Assembly: GCF_021462265.1 (NCBI RefSeq)
Contig: NZ_JAJONF010000011.1
Location: 124,001-188,000, forward strand
Length of the DNA: 64,000 nucleotides
Reading direction: 5' to 3'
Origin: Streptomyces shenzhenensis
GTDB taxonomy: Bacteria > Actinomycetota > Actinomycetes > Streptomycetales > Streptomycetaceae
The notes below the pieces were generated by a model. That model saw only the letters and a program-made list of their open reading frames with translations. It did no database searches and was not told the origin of the DNA. The translations under genes were made by a program, and so were the position numbers. Of this stretch, positions 1 to 8,084 are shown in pieces. Numbering within the stretch: position 1 is the first letter of the stretch; each line of letters begins with the position of its first letter.

Positions 1-842
1 CCGGTGCGCCAGCCCTCGTCGACGACGACGGCCCGGTGGGTGCGGGCGACCGAGTCGCCGATCGTGGCGTCGTCCAGGGGGCGCAGGGTGCGCAGGTCGA
101 CGACCTCCGCGCTGATACCGCCGTTCGCGAGGTCGTCGGCGGCGGCCAGTGCCTTGGGCAGGGAGCCGCCGTAGGTGATCAGGGAGACGTCCGTGCCGGG
201 CCGGCGGACGGCCGCGTGGTCGAGGTCGACGGGGCCGGCGTCGGCGGGCAGGTCGCCGGAGACGTTGTACAGGCTGCCGTGCTCGAAGATCAGCACGGGG
301 TCGGGGTCGGCGAGCGCGGGGGCCAGCATGTGGCGGGCGTCGGTGAGGGTCGCCGGGGCCAGGACCCGCAGGCCGGGGATGTGCGCGTACCAGCCTTCCA
401 GGCTGTGCGAGTGCTGGGCCGCCAGCTGGCGGCCCGCACCGGTGGTCATCCGGATGACGATCGGGACCGGCAGCTGGCCGCCCGACATGTGCAGCAGGGT
501 CGCCGCGTTGTTGAGGATCTGGTCCAGGGCGAGCAGGCTGAAGTTGACCGTCATGATCTCGACGACCGGCCGCATGCCGGCCAGGGCCGCGCCGATGCCG
601 GCGCCGACGAACGCGGACTCCGACAGCGGGGCGTCCCGGATCCGGTCGGGCCCGAACTCCTCCAGCAGGCCGAGGCTGACGCCGAAGCAGCCGCCGTACC
701 GGCCCACGTCCTCGCCCATCAGGAAGACCCGGTCGTCGGCGCGCAGCGCCTCGCGGAGGGCCTCGCGCATCGCCTCCCGGTAGGTCGTCTTCCGGTCGGA
801 GGCGGCGGCCGGCGTCGCGTCAGGGGTGTGGGTCGCGGTCAT
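1..842 (-). CDS. 2-oxoacid dehydrogenase E1 component, beta subunit (partial, 3' end off window)
   Basis: This is the beta subunit of a thiamine-diphosphate E1 component of the pyruvate/acetoin/branched-chain dehydrogenase family. It works with the alpha subunit encoded immediately upstream to decarboxylate a 2-oxoacid (or cleave acetoin) and pass the acyl group to a lipoyl E2. The translation starts MTATHTPDATPAA and shows the family features YREAMREAL, FLMGEDVGRYGG, PLSESAFVGAGIGAAL and QHSHSLEGWY. About 280 codons are visible; the full protein is usually about 325-340 residues, so only the C-terminal part is missing. The ATG shares an ATGA overlap with the alpha-subunit stop, indicating translational coupling. 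Whether the substrate is pyruvate, acetoin or a branched 2-oxoacid cannot be decided from the sequence. Confidence 0.93.
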   Translation of the reverse strand, partial: MTATHTPDATPAAASDRKTTYREAMREALREALRADDRVFLMGEDVGRYGGCFGVSLGLLEEFGPDRIRDAPLSESAFVGAGIGAALAGMRPVVEIMTVNFSLLALDQILNNAATLLHMSGGQLPVPIVIRMTTGAGRQLAAQHSHSLEGWYAHIPGLRVLAPATLTDARHMLAPALADPDPVLIFEHGSLYNVSGDLPADAGPVDLDHAAVRRPGTDVSLITYGGSLPKALAAADDLANGGISAEVVDLRTLRPLDDATIGDSVARTHRAVVVDEGWRT

Positions 843-1840
843 GGCGGGCTCGCCTCCACCGGGCTGGTGACGTACTTCAGCAGATCCTCGACGGGCTCCT
901 CGGGCGCCGACTCCGCCGCCGCCACGGCACGGTCGATCTCGGCGGCCAGCCGGTCCTCCAGGGCGCCCCGGGCCTTGTCGGACAGTTCCTTCGCCTCCCG
1001 CAGCCGCCGGGCGAGCCCCTCGACCGGGTCGCGTTCCTTCCAGCGCTCGATCTCGGCCTTGTCGCGGTAGCGGTCGGAGTCGTACATGGAGTGGGCGCGG
1101 AACCGGTACGTGCGCATCTCCAGGAAGTGCGGCCCGTTTCCCGCACGGACCCCCTCGGCGGCCCGCCGGGCGGCGTCCTCGACGGCGAGGACGTCCATGC
1201 CGTCGACGGCCCAGGAGGCCATGCCGTACCCGGCGGCACGCAGCGCGAGGTCCGTCTGGGCCTGGTGGCGGACCAGCGCGGTGCCCATGGCGTACAGGTT
1301 GTTCTCACAGACCAGCAGCACCGGCAGCTGCCAGAGCGCGGCGAGGTTGGCGGTCTCGTGGAACTCGCCCTCGGCGAAGGCCCCGTCGCCGAAGAAACAG
1401 CAGGTGATCCGGGCCCGGCCGGTCATCCGGTCGGCGAGGGCGAGGCCGGCCGCGAGCGGCAGCCCGCCGGCGACGATGGCGTTGCCGCCGTAGAAGCGGC
1501 GCTCGGCGTCGAAGAGGTGCATGGAGCCGCCACGGCCGTGGCTGCAGCCGGTCGCCTTGCCGAACATCTCCGCCATGATCGCCTCGGCCGGCACCCCGCG
1601 GGCGAGGGCGTGGCCGTGTTCGCGGTACGTCGACACGACGGCGTCGTCGTCGGTGAGTGCCTCGTTGACGCCGACGGCGACGGCCTCCTCACCGATGTAC
1701 AGGTGCATGAAGCCCCGGATGCGCGCCGCGCTGTACAGCTCCACGCAGCGTTCCTCGAACCGGCGGACGCGCAGCATCGACTCCAGCAGTGCCAGCCGGT
1801 GCGCGGCCTGCCGGTTCGGCCGGGTACGGGTGGTGCTCAT
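839..1840 (-). CDS. Thiamine pyrophosphate-dependent dehydrogenase E1 component, alpha subunit
   Basis: This 333-residue protein is the alpha subunit of the E1 component. It binds thiamine diphosphate and Mg2+ through the classic motif that begins GDGAFAEGEFHE (from residue 151) and ends at ENN (179-181). Other family marks are RRFEER near residue 26, YREHGHAL near 72, GGSMHLFD near 104 and the C-terminal RFRAHSMYD phosphorylation-loop-like segment. The start at 1840 is chosen because its ATG overlaps the stop of the upstream ligase gene (ATGA, 1837-1840). Together with the ligase and the beta subunit it forms a three-gene coupled operon. The short alpha subunit with a lone ligase upstream resembles acetoin-dehydrogenase-like systems as much as true pyruvate dehydrogenases; the substrate is inference. 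Confidence 0.94.
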   Translation of the reverse strand: MSTTRTRPNRQAAHRLALLESMLRVRRFEERCVELYSAARIRGFMHLYIGEEAVAVGVNEALTDDDAVVSTYREHGHALARGVPAEAIMAEMFGKATGCSHGRGGSMHLFDAERRFYGGNAIVAGGLPLAAGLALADRMTGRARITCCFFGDGAFAEGEFHETANLAALWQLPVLLVCENNLYAMGTALVRHQAQTDLALRAAGYGMASWAVDGMDVLAVEDAARRAAEGVRAGNGPHFLEMRTYRFRAHSMYDSDRYRDKAEIERWKERDPVEGLARRLREAKELSDKARGALEDRLAAEIDRAVAAAESAPEEPVEDLLKYVTSPVEASPP

Positions 1841-3687
1841 GCGGACCGCTCCGTCCTCTGCGGGGCTCCCCGCGGGGAGGCGCAGGCGCCGTGGGCGGAG
1901 TCCTCCAGGGTGGAGATGTCGCCCTCGGGCAGGCCGAGTTCGCGGGCCCGCAGCAGGCGGCGCATGACCTTGCCGCTGCGGGTGTGCGGCAGGTGCTGGT
2001 CGAAGGCGATCTCGCGGGGCGCCACGGCCGGGCCCAGCCGGCGGCGGGAGAAGGCCAGCAGGTCCTGCCGCATGGCCGCGGTCGGGTCGAAGCCGGGCCG
2101 CAGCGCGACGAACGCCTTGACGATGTTCCCGGCGACGGGGTCGGGCCGGCCGATGACCCCGGCCTCGGCGACCGCCGGATGCTCCATCAGGGCGCTCTCC
2201 ACCTCGAACGGTCCGATGAGGTGTCCCGCCGACTTGATGACGTCGTCGGCGCGGCCGACGAACCAGTACCAGCCGTCCGCGTCGCGCCGCACCAGGTCGC
2301 CGGTGAGGTACCAGCCGTCCGCGAAGGCCGCCGCGGTGCGCCGCTCGTCGTGCAGATAGCCCCGGAACATGGACGGCCAGCCGGGCCGCAGCGCCAGCTC
2401 GCCCTCCACGCCGGGCTCCTCCACCACGGTGACGTGCCCGTCGGTCACCTCGGCCCGGCCGTCCTCGCCACGCCGCAGCACGGCCGCTGCCACGCCCGGC
2501 AGCGGACGTCCCATCGAGCCGGGGCGGATGTCGCAGGCGGCGAGGTTGGCGATCATGATGGAACCGGTCTCGGTCTGCCACCAGTTGTCGTGCACCGGCA
2601 GCCCGAGCACGTCCCGCCCCCACAGCACGGCCTCCGGGTTGAGCGGCTCGCCGACCGAGGCGATGAACCGCAGCGCGCCCAGGTCGAACGAGCGGGGCAG
2701 GTCGTACGGCCCGGTCCGGGGCGTCGTCCGCATCAGCATGCGCAGTGCCGTCGGAGCCGTGTACCAGACGCTCACCCGCTGCTCGGCGAGGATCCGGTAC
2801 CAGCGGCGGGCGTCGTAGTCGCCCTCGTCCACGACGACCGTCAGCCCGTGCATGAGCGGGGCGACGATCCCGTAGGACATGCCCGTCACCCAGCCGGGAT
2901 CGGCGGTGCACCAGTACACGTCGTCCGGGTGCAGGTCGAGGGCGTACCACGCGGTCACGTAGTGGGCCACGGCGGCCTCGTGCACGTGCACCGCTCCCTT
3001 GGGGGTGCCCGTCGTCCCGCTGGTGAAGTGGAGCAGGGCCATGTCGTCCGGCGCGGTGGGCGCAATGGTGAACGTGTCGTCCGCGTCGGCCATGAGCGCG
3101 TCGAAGGAGAGCGTGCCCGCCGGCGCAGCGTCCGCGCCGCCGCCGACGATCAGCACATGCCGCAGACCGGGCAGCCCGTCGCGCTGTCCGGCGACCTTCC
3201 TGCGGTACAGCTCCGCCGTGGTGACCAGCACCCGGGCGTCGCTCAGCCGCAGCCGCTGGGCCACCGGGTCGGGGCCGAAGGCGGAGAACAGCGGGCACAG
3301 GACGCTGGTGTTCTTCAGCGTCCCCAGGACCACGGTGTACAGCTCGGGGCACCGTCCCAGCAGCGTGACCACCCGCTCGCCCCGGCCGACGCCGAGCCTG
3401 CCGAGCACGTTCGCGAACCGCGCGGTGGACGCCGCCAGATCCCCGTAGGTCACGCAGGTCACGGAGTCGTCCCGCCCGACGCAGCGCAGGGCGACCGCCG
3501 CCGCGCGAGCCGACGCCGCGTGCCGGTCCACGGCCTCGTACGCGATGTTCAGTCCTCGTGAGCCGGGCAGTCCCCGCAACGCCTCCCGCGCCCGCGACCA
3601 GGAGAAGCCCGCGCATTCCTCGGCGTAGTCACGCAGATTCGGGGCTACCCGAGGCGGGGTGGTCTTCCGGATGGTCTCGCCTCGCAT
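1837..3687 (-). CDS. Acetyl-CoA synthetase-like AMP-forming acyl-CoA ligase
   Basis: The 616-residue protein belongs to the ANL (acyl-adenylate forming) superfamily and looks like an AcsA-type acetate-CoA ligase. It would activate acetate or another short acid with ATP and CoA. The phosphate-binding loop FTSGTTGTPKG is at residues 221-231, the NWWQTETG adenine-site motif follows, then YLTGDL, the hinge region GRADDVIKSAGH, and the catalytic-lysine region SGKVMRR at about residue 571. The length fits the family. The ATG at 3687 follows a strong ribosome site (AAAGGAGG) about 7 nt upstream. It is first of a three-gene operon with E1 alpha and E1 beta, suggesting that acetate or an acyl acid is activated alongside oxidative cleavage by the dehydrogenase. 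Exact substrate unknown. Confidence 0.9.
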   Translation of the reverse strand: MRGETIRKTTPPRVAPNLRDYAEECAGFSWSRAREALRGLPGSRGLNIAYEAVDRHAASARAAAVALRCVGRDDSVTCVTYGDLAASTARFANVLGRLGVGRGERVVTLLGRCPELYTVVLGTLKNTSVLCPLFSAFGPDPVAQRLRLSDARVLVTTAELYRRKVAGQRDGLPGLRHVLIVGGGADAAPAGTLSFDALMADADDTFTIAPTAPDDMALLHFTSGTTGTPKGAVHVHEAAVAHYVTAWYALDLHPDDVYWCTADPGWVTGMSYGIVAPLMHGLTVVVDEGDYDARRWYRILAEQRVSVWYTAPTALRMLMRTTPRTGPYDLPRSFDLGALRFIASVGEPLNPEAVLWGRDVLGLPVHDNWWQTETGSIMIANLAACDIRPGSMGRPLPGVAAAVLRRGEDGRAEVTDGHVTVVEEPGVEGELALRPGWPSMFRGYLHDERRTAAAFADGWYLTGDLVRRDADGWYWFVGRADDVIKSAGHLIGPFEVESALMEHPAVAEAGVIGRPDPVAGNIVKAFVALRPGFDPTAAMRQDLLAFSRRRLGPAVAPREIAFDQHLPHTRSGKVMRRLLRARELGLPEGDISTLEDSAHGACASPRGAPQRTERSA

Positions 3688-3879
3688 GCGGCCCCTCCTT
3701 TCTCCGGGCCTCCTCCGATCATCCGTCCGGCCGGCCTCTTCCGCACCGGGGGAACGGCCCCGCGCATCCCCGAGGCCGCCGCGGCGGGTCCGGATCCCGC
3801 CGCGGCACCCTGCGCTACCACTCTGGCCTGTGGTTTCCCGGCGGGGTCGCCAGCCCGGCCCTGCCGCTGTGCCGGGACG

Positions 3880-5403
3880 TCAGGCGACGCGGGTCAGCGC
3901 AGGGCACTCCCAGGTCGCGTCGATCACCTCCGGGCGGGGCCGGTACATGCGCAGGGCCACGAACCAGGCGCCCTTCTTCGCGGTGGGCAGCCAGTTGGCC
4001 TCCCTTTCCTCGTCGGGCGCCTCGCTCTGCAGGTGGATGGTCAGTCCGCCGTCCTCGTCCCACCGCAGACCGGTGCTGCGGTCACCGACCGAGTAGCGGT
4101 CGGCCGGGTTGGGGATGAGGTTCATGTCCTCCCCGTAGGCGGTCAGCGACCAGAACGCGTCGACCGGGGGCAGGGAGCCGGCGGGGAAGCGCAGTTCGTA
4201 CCGGCCCTCGGGGGCCAGCTTGTTGCCTTCCGCGTCATCGAAGTTGAAGAGGTAGACCGCCTCGGCGGGGTCGTTGGCGGCGACACCGATCAGCGACTGG
4301 TCGGCCGCGCGTTTGAGGAAGTCGTCGCCGAAGCGTCCCATCTGCGGGGGAGGGTAGCGCCAGCCGTTGACGAGGTGGGCCCAGTCGCCGCTCAGGATCT
4401 GCTGCCTGAGCAGGGGCACGCCGAGGGCAGCGGCCCGGATCAGGCTTCGTTTCACCGCGTCGGGCTGCGCCTCGACGTCGAGGCCGGGGCCCACGCCGAT
4501 CTGGGCGAACTGCTGGAGAAGCACGTGGTGATGGGAGGGCGGGGGGTTCTCGGCCAGCATCGCGTTCAGCGTCTTCCACGGCCCCAGGGGATCCTCCTCC
4601 GCCAGGACCGGCGTCAGGACGTCACGGCTTTCGGGGACCTTCGCGTCCGGTCTGCCGAACAGGCTGAGCGGGGTGAGCCGGTACTGCTTCTGGAGTTCCC
4701 GGACGCGTGGCACGTCGCCGGGGCCGCTGACGAGGGTGCGGCCGAGGATGAGGACCCAGGGGCTCAGGGCCTTCTTCAGGCGCCGCACCTCGGCGGGCAG
4801 CTCTCCCTGCCATTCCGGACCGACCAGGGCGAAGCTGCCCGCGCCCGAGCCGGTGGTGCGCTGACCGACGTAGTCGAAGTTGTCGGAGGTGATCCCCACC
4901 AGTTCGAAGGTGAAGTACCGGTCACCCATGTCGGGATGGGAGAGGACGACCGGCTCGCTGCCGAGGTTCACCCAGGCCGCCGAGTACAGGGTGTCGTTGT
5001 TGGGGCAGCCGCCGTCGCGGTAGGTCGCGTCCAGCAACCGCTCGGCGTGCCAGAAATGGTTGACGGGCGCGTACGGAACCGTCGAGGGGTTCCGTGGCTG
5101 TGTCACCCAGTCGTGCCTCAGTCTGGCGTTGTAGATGTACGGGAACCCGTAGACGAACGCCTGCTGACCCAGCGTGTAGGCGTACTCGCCGCGCCAGTCG
5201 TCCACGCGCCCGGTCAGGAGCGGCTTCACCGCCTGACCCAGCATGGGCACGATGTCCGGCAGATGGCGGGCGCGCTCCACCGTGGACTTCGGGTGGAGGA
5301 CCGCCCGCCCGGCGGCCCGTGCCACCGTGACTGCCGCGTCGGCCACGTCCTCGGGTATCCGCCGCCAGGCAGGGTTGTTCTGTGATGTCTGGGTCATGTT
5401 CAC
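3880..5403 (-). CDS. DUF1254/DUF1214 domain-containing protein
   Basis: This protein of about 505 residues has the two-domain layout of the DUF1254 (N-terminal) and DUF1214 (C-terminal) family. Visible landmarks are QQAFVYGFPYIYNAR and CPNNDTLYSAAWVNLGSEP in the first half, and LPPVDAFWSLTAYGEDMNLI plus ANWLPTAKKGAWFVALRMY near the end, typical of DUF1214. No signal peptide or membrane span is apparent. The biochemical role of the family is not established. Two starts are possible: GTG at 5403 or ATG at 5397; neither has a strong ribosome site, and the ATG is the simpler choice. The gene stands alone, facing away from the peptidase operon. Confidence 0.85.
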   Translation of the reverse strand: MNMTQTSQNNPAWRRIPEDVADAAVTVARAAGRAVLHPKSTVERARHLPDIVPMLGQAVKPLLTGRVDDWRGEYAYTLGQQAFVYGFPYIYNARLRHDWVTQPRNPSTVPYAPVNHFWHAERLLDATYRDGGCPNNDTLYSAAWVNLGSEPVVLSHPDMGDRYFTFELVGITSDNFDYVGQRTTGSGAGSFALVGPEWQGELPAEVRRLKKALSPWVLILGRTLVSGPGDVPRVRELQKQYRLTPLSLFGRPDAKVPESRDVLTPVLAEEDPLGPWKTLNAMLAENPPPSHHHVLLQQFAQIGVGPGLDVEAQPDAVKRSLIRAAALGVPLLRQQILSGDWAHLVNGWRYPPPQMGRFGDDFLKRAADQSLIGVAANDPAEAVYLFNFDDAEGNKLAPEGRYELRFPAGSLPPVDAFWSLTAYGEDMNLIPNPADRYSVGDRSTGLRWDEDGGLTIHLQSEAPDEEREANWLPTAKKGAWFVALRMYRPRPEVIDATWECPALTRVA

Positions 5404-5867
5404 ACCACTTCACTCAACAGCGTCGAGGGCCGGGTCTGCGGACCGCGACCGCGTGGTCACTCCCCCCAGCGGCCATCTTCTCCCGCGTCGCCGGTCGGCG
5501 CAGCCGGAGAGCTCCCGGCCACGTCACCCAAGGCGGCCCGGGCACGAGGGCCGCCTCCCGCCGTGGGTGCGTGAACGGCACCCGTACGGCGCAGCAGCGG
5601 CGAGGCCGCCGGAGAGCGGGGAGCCACCCGGGCTCGGAGAGCGGGGCCGGTGCTGCGCGAAGGATCCGCCCACGATGCCTGGAGCGCGGCCGAGTTGCCC
5701 GTCCGGCCTGGGCTCCGGCCGTGCCCGGCGGCGGGTGGGGCGCCCCGTAGGAAGTTCCCCCGGCGACGCGTAACGTGAGGCAGCGTGAAGATCCCGGTCA
5801 TCGGTGCACGGTGTCGCAGACTGCTGTCACCAACCGGATGACGAGCCTGTGACCCGCGAGCAGAAGG
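5404..5867. other. Divergent intergenic region, no gene seen
   Basis: This 464-bp stretch separates the divergent DUF1254 and M55 peptidase genes and must hold the promoters of both. No convincing coding frame, hairpin terminator, operator palindrome or RNA gene was found. Long open frames crossing it are shadows of high-GC sequence. Confidence 0.5.
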
Positions 5868-5873
5868 GTGTGC

Positions 5874-6707
5874 ATGAAGATCCTCATCAGCGCCGACATG
5901 GAGGGCGCCACCGGGGTGACCTGGCCCGGCGACGTGCTGCCGGGCACGCCGCAGTGGGAGCGGTGCCGGCCGATGTTCACCTCCGACGTCAACGCCGCCG
6001 TTCTCGGCTTCTACGACGGCGGCGCCGACGAGGTCCTCATCAACGAGGCCCACTGGAGCATGCGCAACCTGCTCCTGGAGCAGCTCGACGAGCGCGCCGA
6101 GATGCTGACCGGCCGCCACAAGTCGCTGTCCATGGTCGAGGGCGTCCAGCACGGCGACGTCGACGGCATCGCCTTCGTCGGCTACCACACCGGCGCCGGC
6201 ATGGAGGGCGTCCTCGCCCACACCTACCTCGCCAACTCCATCACCGGCGTCTGGCTGAACGACGTCCGCGCCAGTGAGGGCCTGCTCAACGCGCACGTCG
6301 TCGCCGAGTACGGCGTCCCCGTCGTCCTCGTCACCGGGGACGACCTGGCCTGCGAGGACGCCCTCGGCTACGCGCCCGAGGCGCTCAAGGTCGCCGTCAA
6401 GGACCACGTGTCGAGATACGCGGCCGTCTGCCGGACGCCCGCCAGGACCGCCGGCGACATCCGCGCCGCCGCCAAGGAAGCGGCCCGGCTCGCGGTGCGG
6501 CACGAGCCCGTGACCGGCGGGCCGTTCACCATCGCCCTGGAGTTCGACGCCGAGCACCTCGCCCAGGCCGCCACCGTCGTTCCCGGCGTGGACCGGGTCG
6601 GCGAGCGGAAGGTGGCGTACACCGAGGGCACCATGTACGACGGCATCCGTACCTTCAAGGCGGTCACCACGATCGTCTCGGCCGCGGTGGAGGAGCAGTA
6701 TGGCTGA
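5874..6707 (+). CDS. M55 family metallopeptidase (DppA-like D-aminopeptidase)
   Basis: This 277-residue protein is a member of peptidase family M55, whose founding member is the zinc-dependent D-aminopeptidase DppA of Bacillus, releasing D-alanine from D-Ala-containing peptides. The N-terminus MKILISADMEGATGV carries the metal-binding SADMEG motif. Further family marks are EVLINEAHWSMRNL, GYHTGAG and VLVTGDD. The ATG at 5874 is preferred over an in-frame GTG at 5868 because AGAAGG lies 6 nt ahead of it. The stop overlaps the next peptidase start by 8 nt, so they are co-translated. The S9 and S66 peptidases downstream point to turnover of cell-wall or D-amino-acid peptides; that role is inference. 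Confidence 0.9.
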   Translation: MKILISADMEGATGVTWPGDVLPGTPQWERCRPMFTSDVNAAVLGFYDGGADEVLINEAHWSMRNLLLEQLDERAEMLTGRHKSLSMVEGVQHGDVDGIAFVGYHTGAGMEGVLAHTYLANSITGVWLNDVRASEGLLNAHVVAEYGVPVVLVTGDDLACEDALGYAPEALKVAVKDHVSRYAAVCRTPARTAGDIRAAAKEAARLAVRHEPVTGGPFTIALEFDAEHLAQAATVVPGVDRVGERKVAYTEGTMYDGIRTFKAVTTIVSAAVEEQYG

Positions 6708-8004
6708 CCAGCAGGCACTGGACGAGGTCGTCCGGTTCACCGCCGAGCTGATCCGGATCGACACCAGCAACTTCGGCGGCGGCGACTGCCGGGAGCGGCC
6801 CGCCGCCGAGTACGCGGCCGAGCGGCTCGCGGGAGCGGGCCTGGAGCCGATCCTCCTCGAGCGGACCGCGGGGCGCACCAACGTCGTCGCCCGCGTCGAG
6901 GGCACGGACCCCGCCGCCGACGCACTGCTCGTCCACGGCCACCTCGACGTCGTACCCGCCCAGGCCGACGACTGGAGCGTCGACCCGTTCTCCGGGGAGA
7001 TCCGCGACGGGGTCGTGTGGGGGCGGGGCGCCGTCGACATGAAGAACATGGACGCGATGATCCTGGCGGTGGTCCGGGGCTGGGCCCGGGAGGGCGTGCG
7101 GCCGCGCCGGGACATCGTCGTCGCCTTCACCGCCGACGAGGAGGCCAGCGCCGAGGACGGCTCCGGGTTCCTCGCCGACCACCACCCGGAGCTGTTCGAG
7201 GGCTGCACCGAGGGCGTCGGCGAGTCGGGCGCCTTCACCTTCCACGACGGCACCGGACGGCACCTCTATCCGGTCGCCGCCGGCGAGCGCGGCACGGCCT
7301 GGCTCAAACTCACCGCGCGCGGCCGGGCCGGACACGGCTCCAAGGTCAACAAGGAGAACGCGGTCACCCGCCTCGCCGCCGCCGTCACCCGCATCGGCGA
7401 CCACCAGTGGCCGCTCCGCCTCACCCCCACGGTCAGCGCCGCCCTCACCGAACTCGCCGCCCTCTACGGCATCGAACCCGAACTCACCGACGTCGACGTG
7501 CTCCTCGACAAGCTCGGCCCGGCCGCCCGACTGGTCGAGGCCACCGTCCGCAACAGCGCCAACCCGACCATGCTGAACGCCGGTTACAAGGTCAACGTCA
7601 TCCCCGGCGAGGCCGTCGCCTTCGTCGACGGACGCTATCTGTTCGGCACCGAGGACGAGTTCCGCGCCACCCTCGACCGCCTGACCGGCCCCGACGTCGA
7701 CTGGGAGTTCCACCACCGCGAGGTCGCCCTCCAGGCACCGCTGGACACACCGACGTACGCCCGGATGCGCGCCGCCGTCGAGGAGTTCGCCCCCGACGGG
7801 CACGTGGTGCCGTACTGCATGTCGGGCGGCACCGACGCCAAGCAGTTCTCCCGGCTCGGCATCACCGGCTACGGCTTCGCCCCGCTCAAGCTCCCCGAGG
7901 ACCTGGACTACCAGGCCCTGTTCCACGGCGTCGACGAACGCGTCCCCGTCGAGGCCCTGCACTTCGGCGTCCAGGTCCTGGACCGCTTCCTGCGCACGGC
8001 ATAG
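6700..8004 (+). CDS. M20/M25/M40 family metallo-hydrolase (dizinc peptidase/deacylase)
   Basis: This 434-residue protein belongs to the M20 family of dizinc exopeptidases and amidohydrolases. The metal-binding and catalytic motifs are visible in order: HGHLDVVPA near residue 79, GRGAVDMKN near 110, the general-base pair TADEEASAEDG near 146, and the distal SGGTDAKQF near 374. The dimerisation insert lies between about residues 195 and 310. The start overlaps the M55 gene by 8 nt, which implies coupling. Homologues act on dipeptides or N-acyl amino acids; the substrate here is not determinable. Its neighbours suggest it finishes the breakdown of short peptides released by the other peptidases. 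Confidence 0.92.
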   Translation: MADQQALDEVVRFTAELIRIDTSNFGGGDCRERPAAEYAAERLAGAGLEPILLERTAGRTNVVARVEGTDPAADALLVHGHLDVVPAQADDWSVDPFSGEIRDGVVWGRGAVDMKNMDAMILAVVRGWAREGVRPRRDIVVAFTADEEASAEDGSGFLADHHPELFEGCTEGVGESGAFTFHDGTGRHLYPVAAGERGTAWLKLTARGRAGHGSKVNKENAVTRLAAAVTRIGDHQWPLRLTPTVSAALTELAALYGIEPELTDVDVLLDKLGPAARLVEATVRNSANPTMLNAGYKVNVIPGEAVAFVDGRYLFGTEDEFRATLDRLTGPDVDWEFHHREVALQAPLDTPTYARMRAAVEEFAPDGHVVPYCMSGGTDAKQFSRLGITGYGFAPLKLPEDLDYQALFHGVDERVPVEALHFGVQVLDRFLRTA

Positions 8005-8084
8005 CACGGCATGGGCGAGCAGCAGAGAACCAGGGCCTGTTGCGAAAGTGCCGTCTGCAGGCCCTAGGACAACTGGGAGAGAAC

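Noticed and set aside
36..1070. Long plus-strand open frame over the E1 genes
   Set aside because: It is the GC-rich antisense shadow of E1 beta and E1 alpha; the translation is Arg/Gly/Val-rich with no domain, while the minus-strand frames give clear enzymes.
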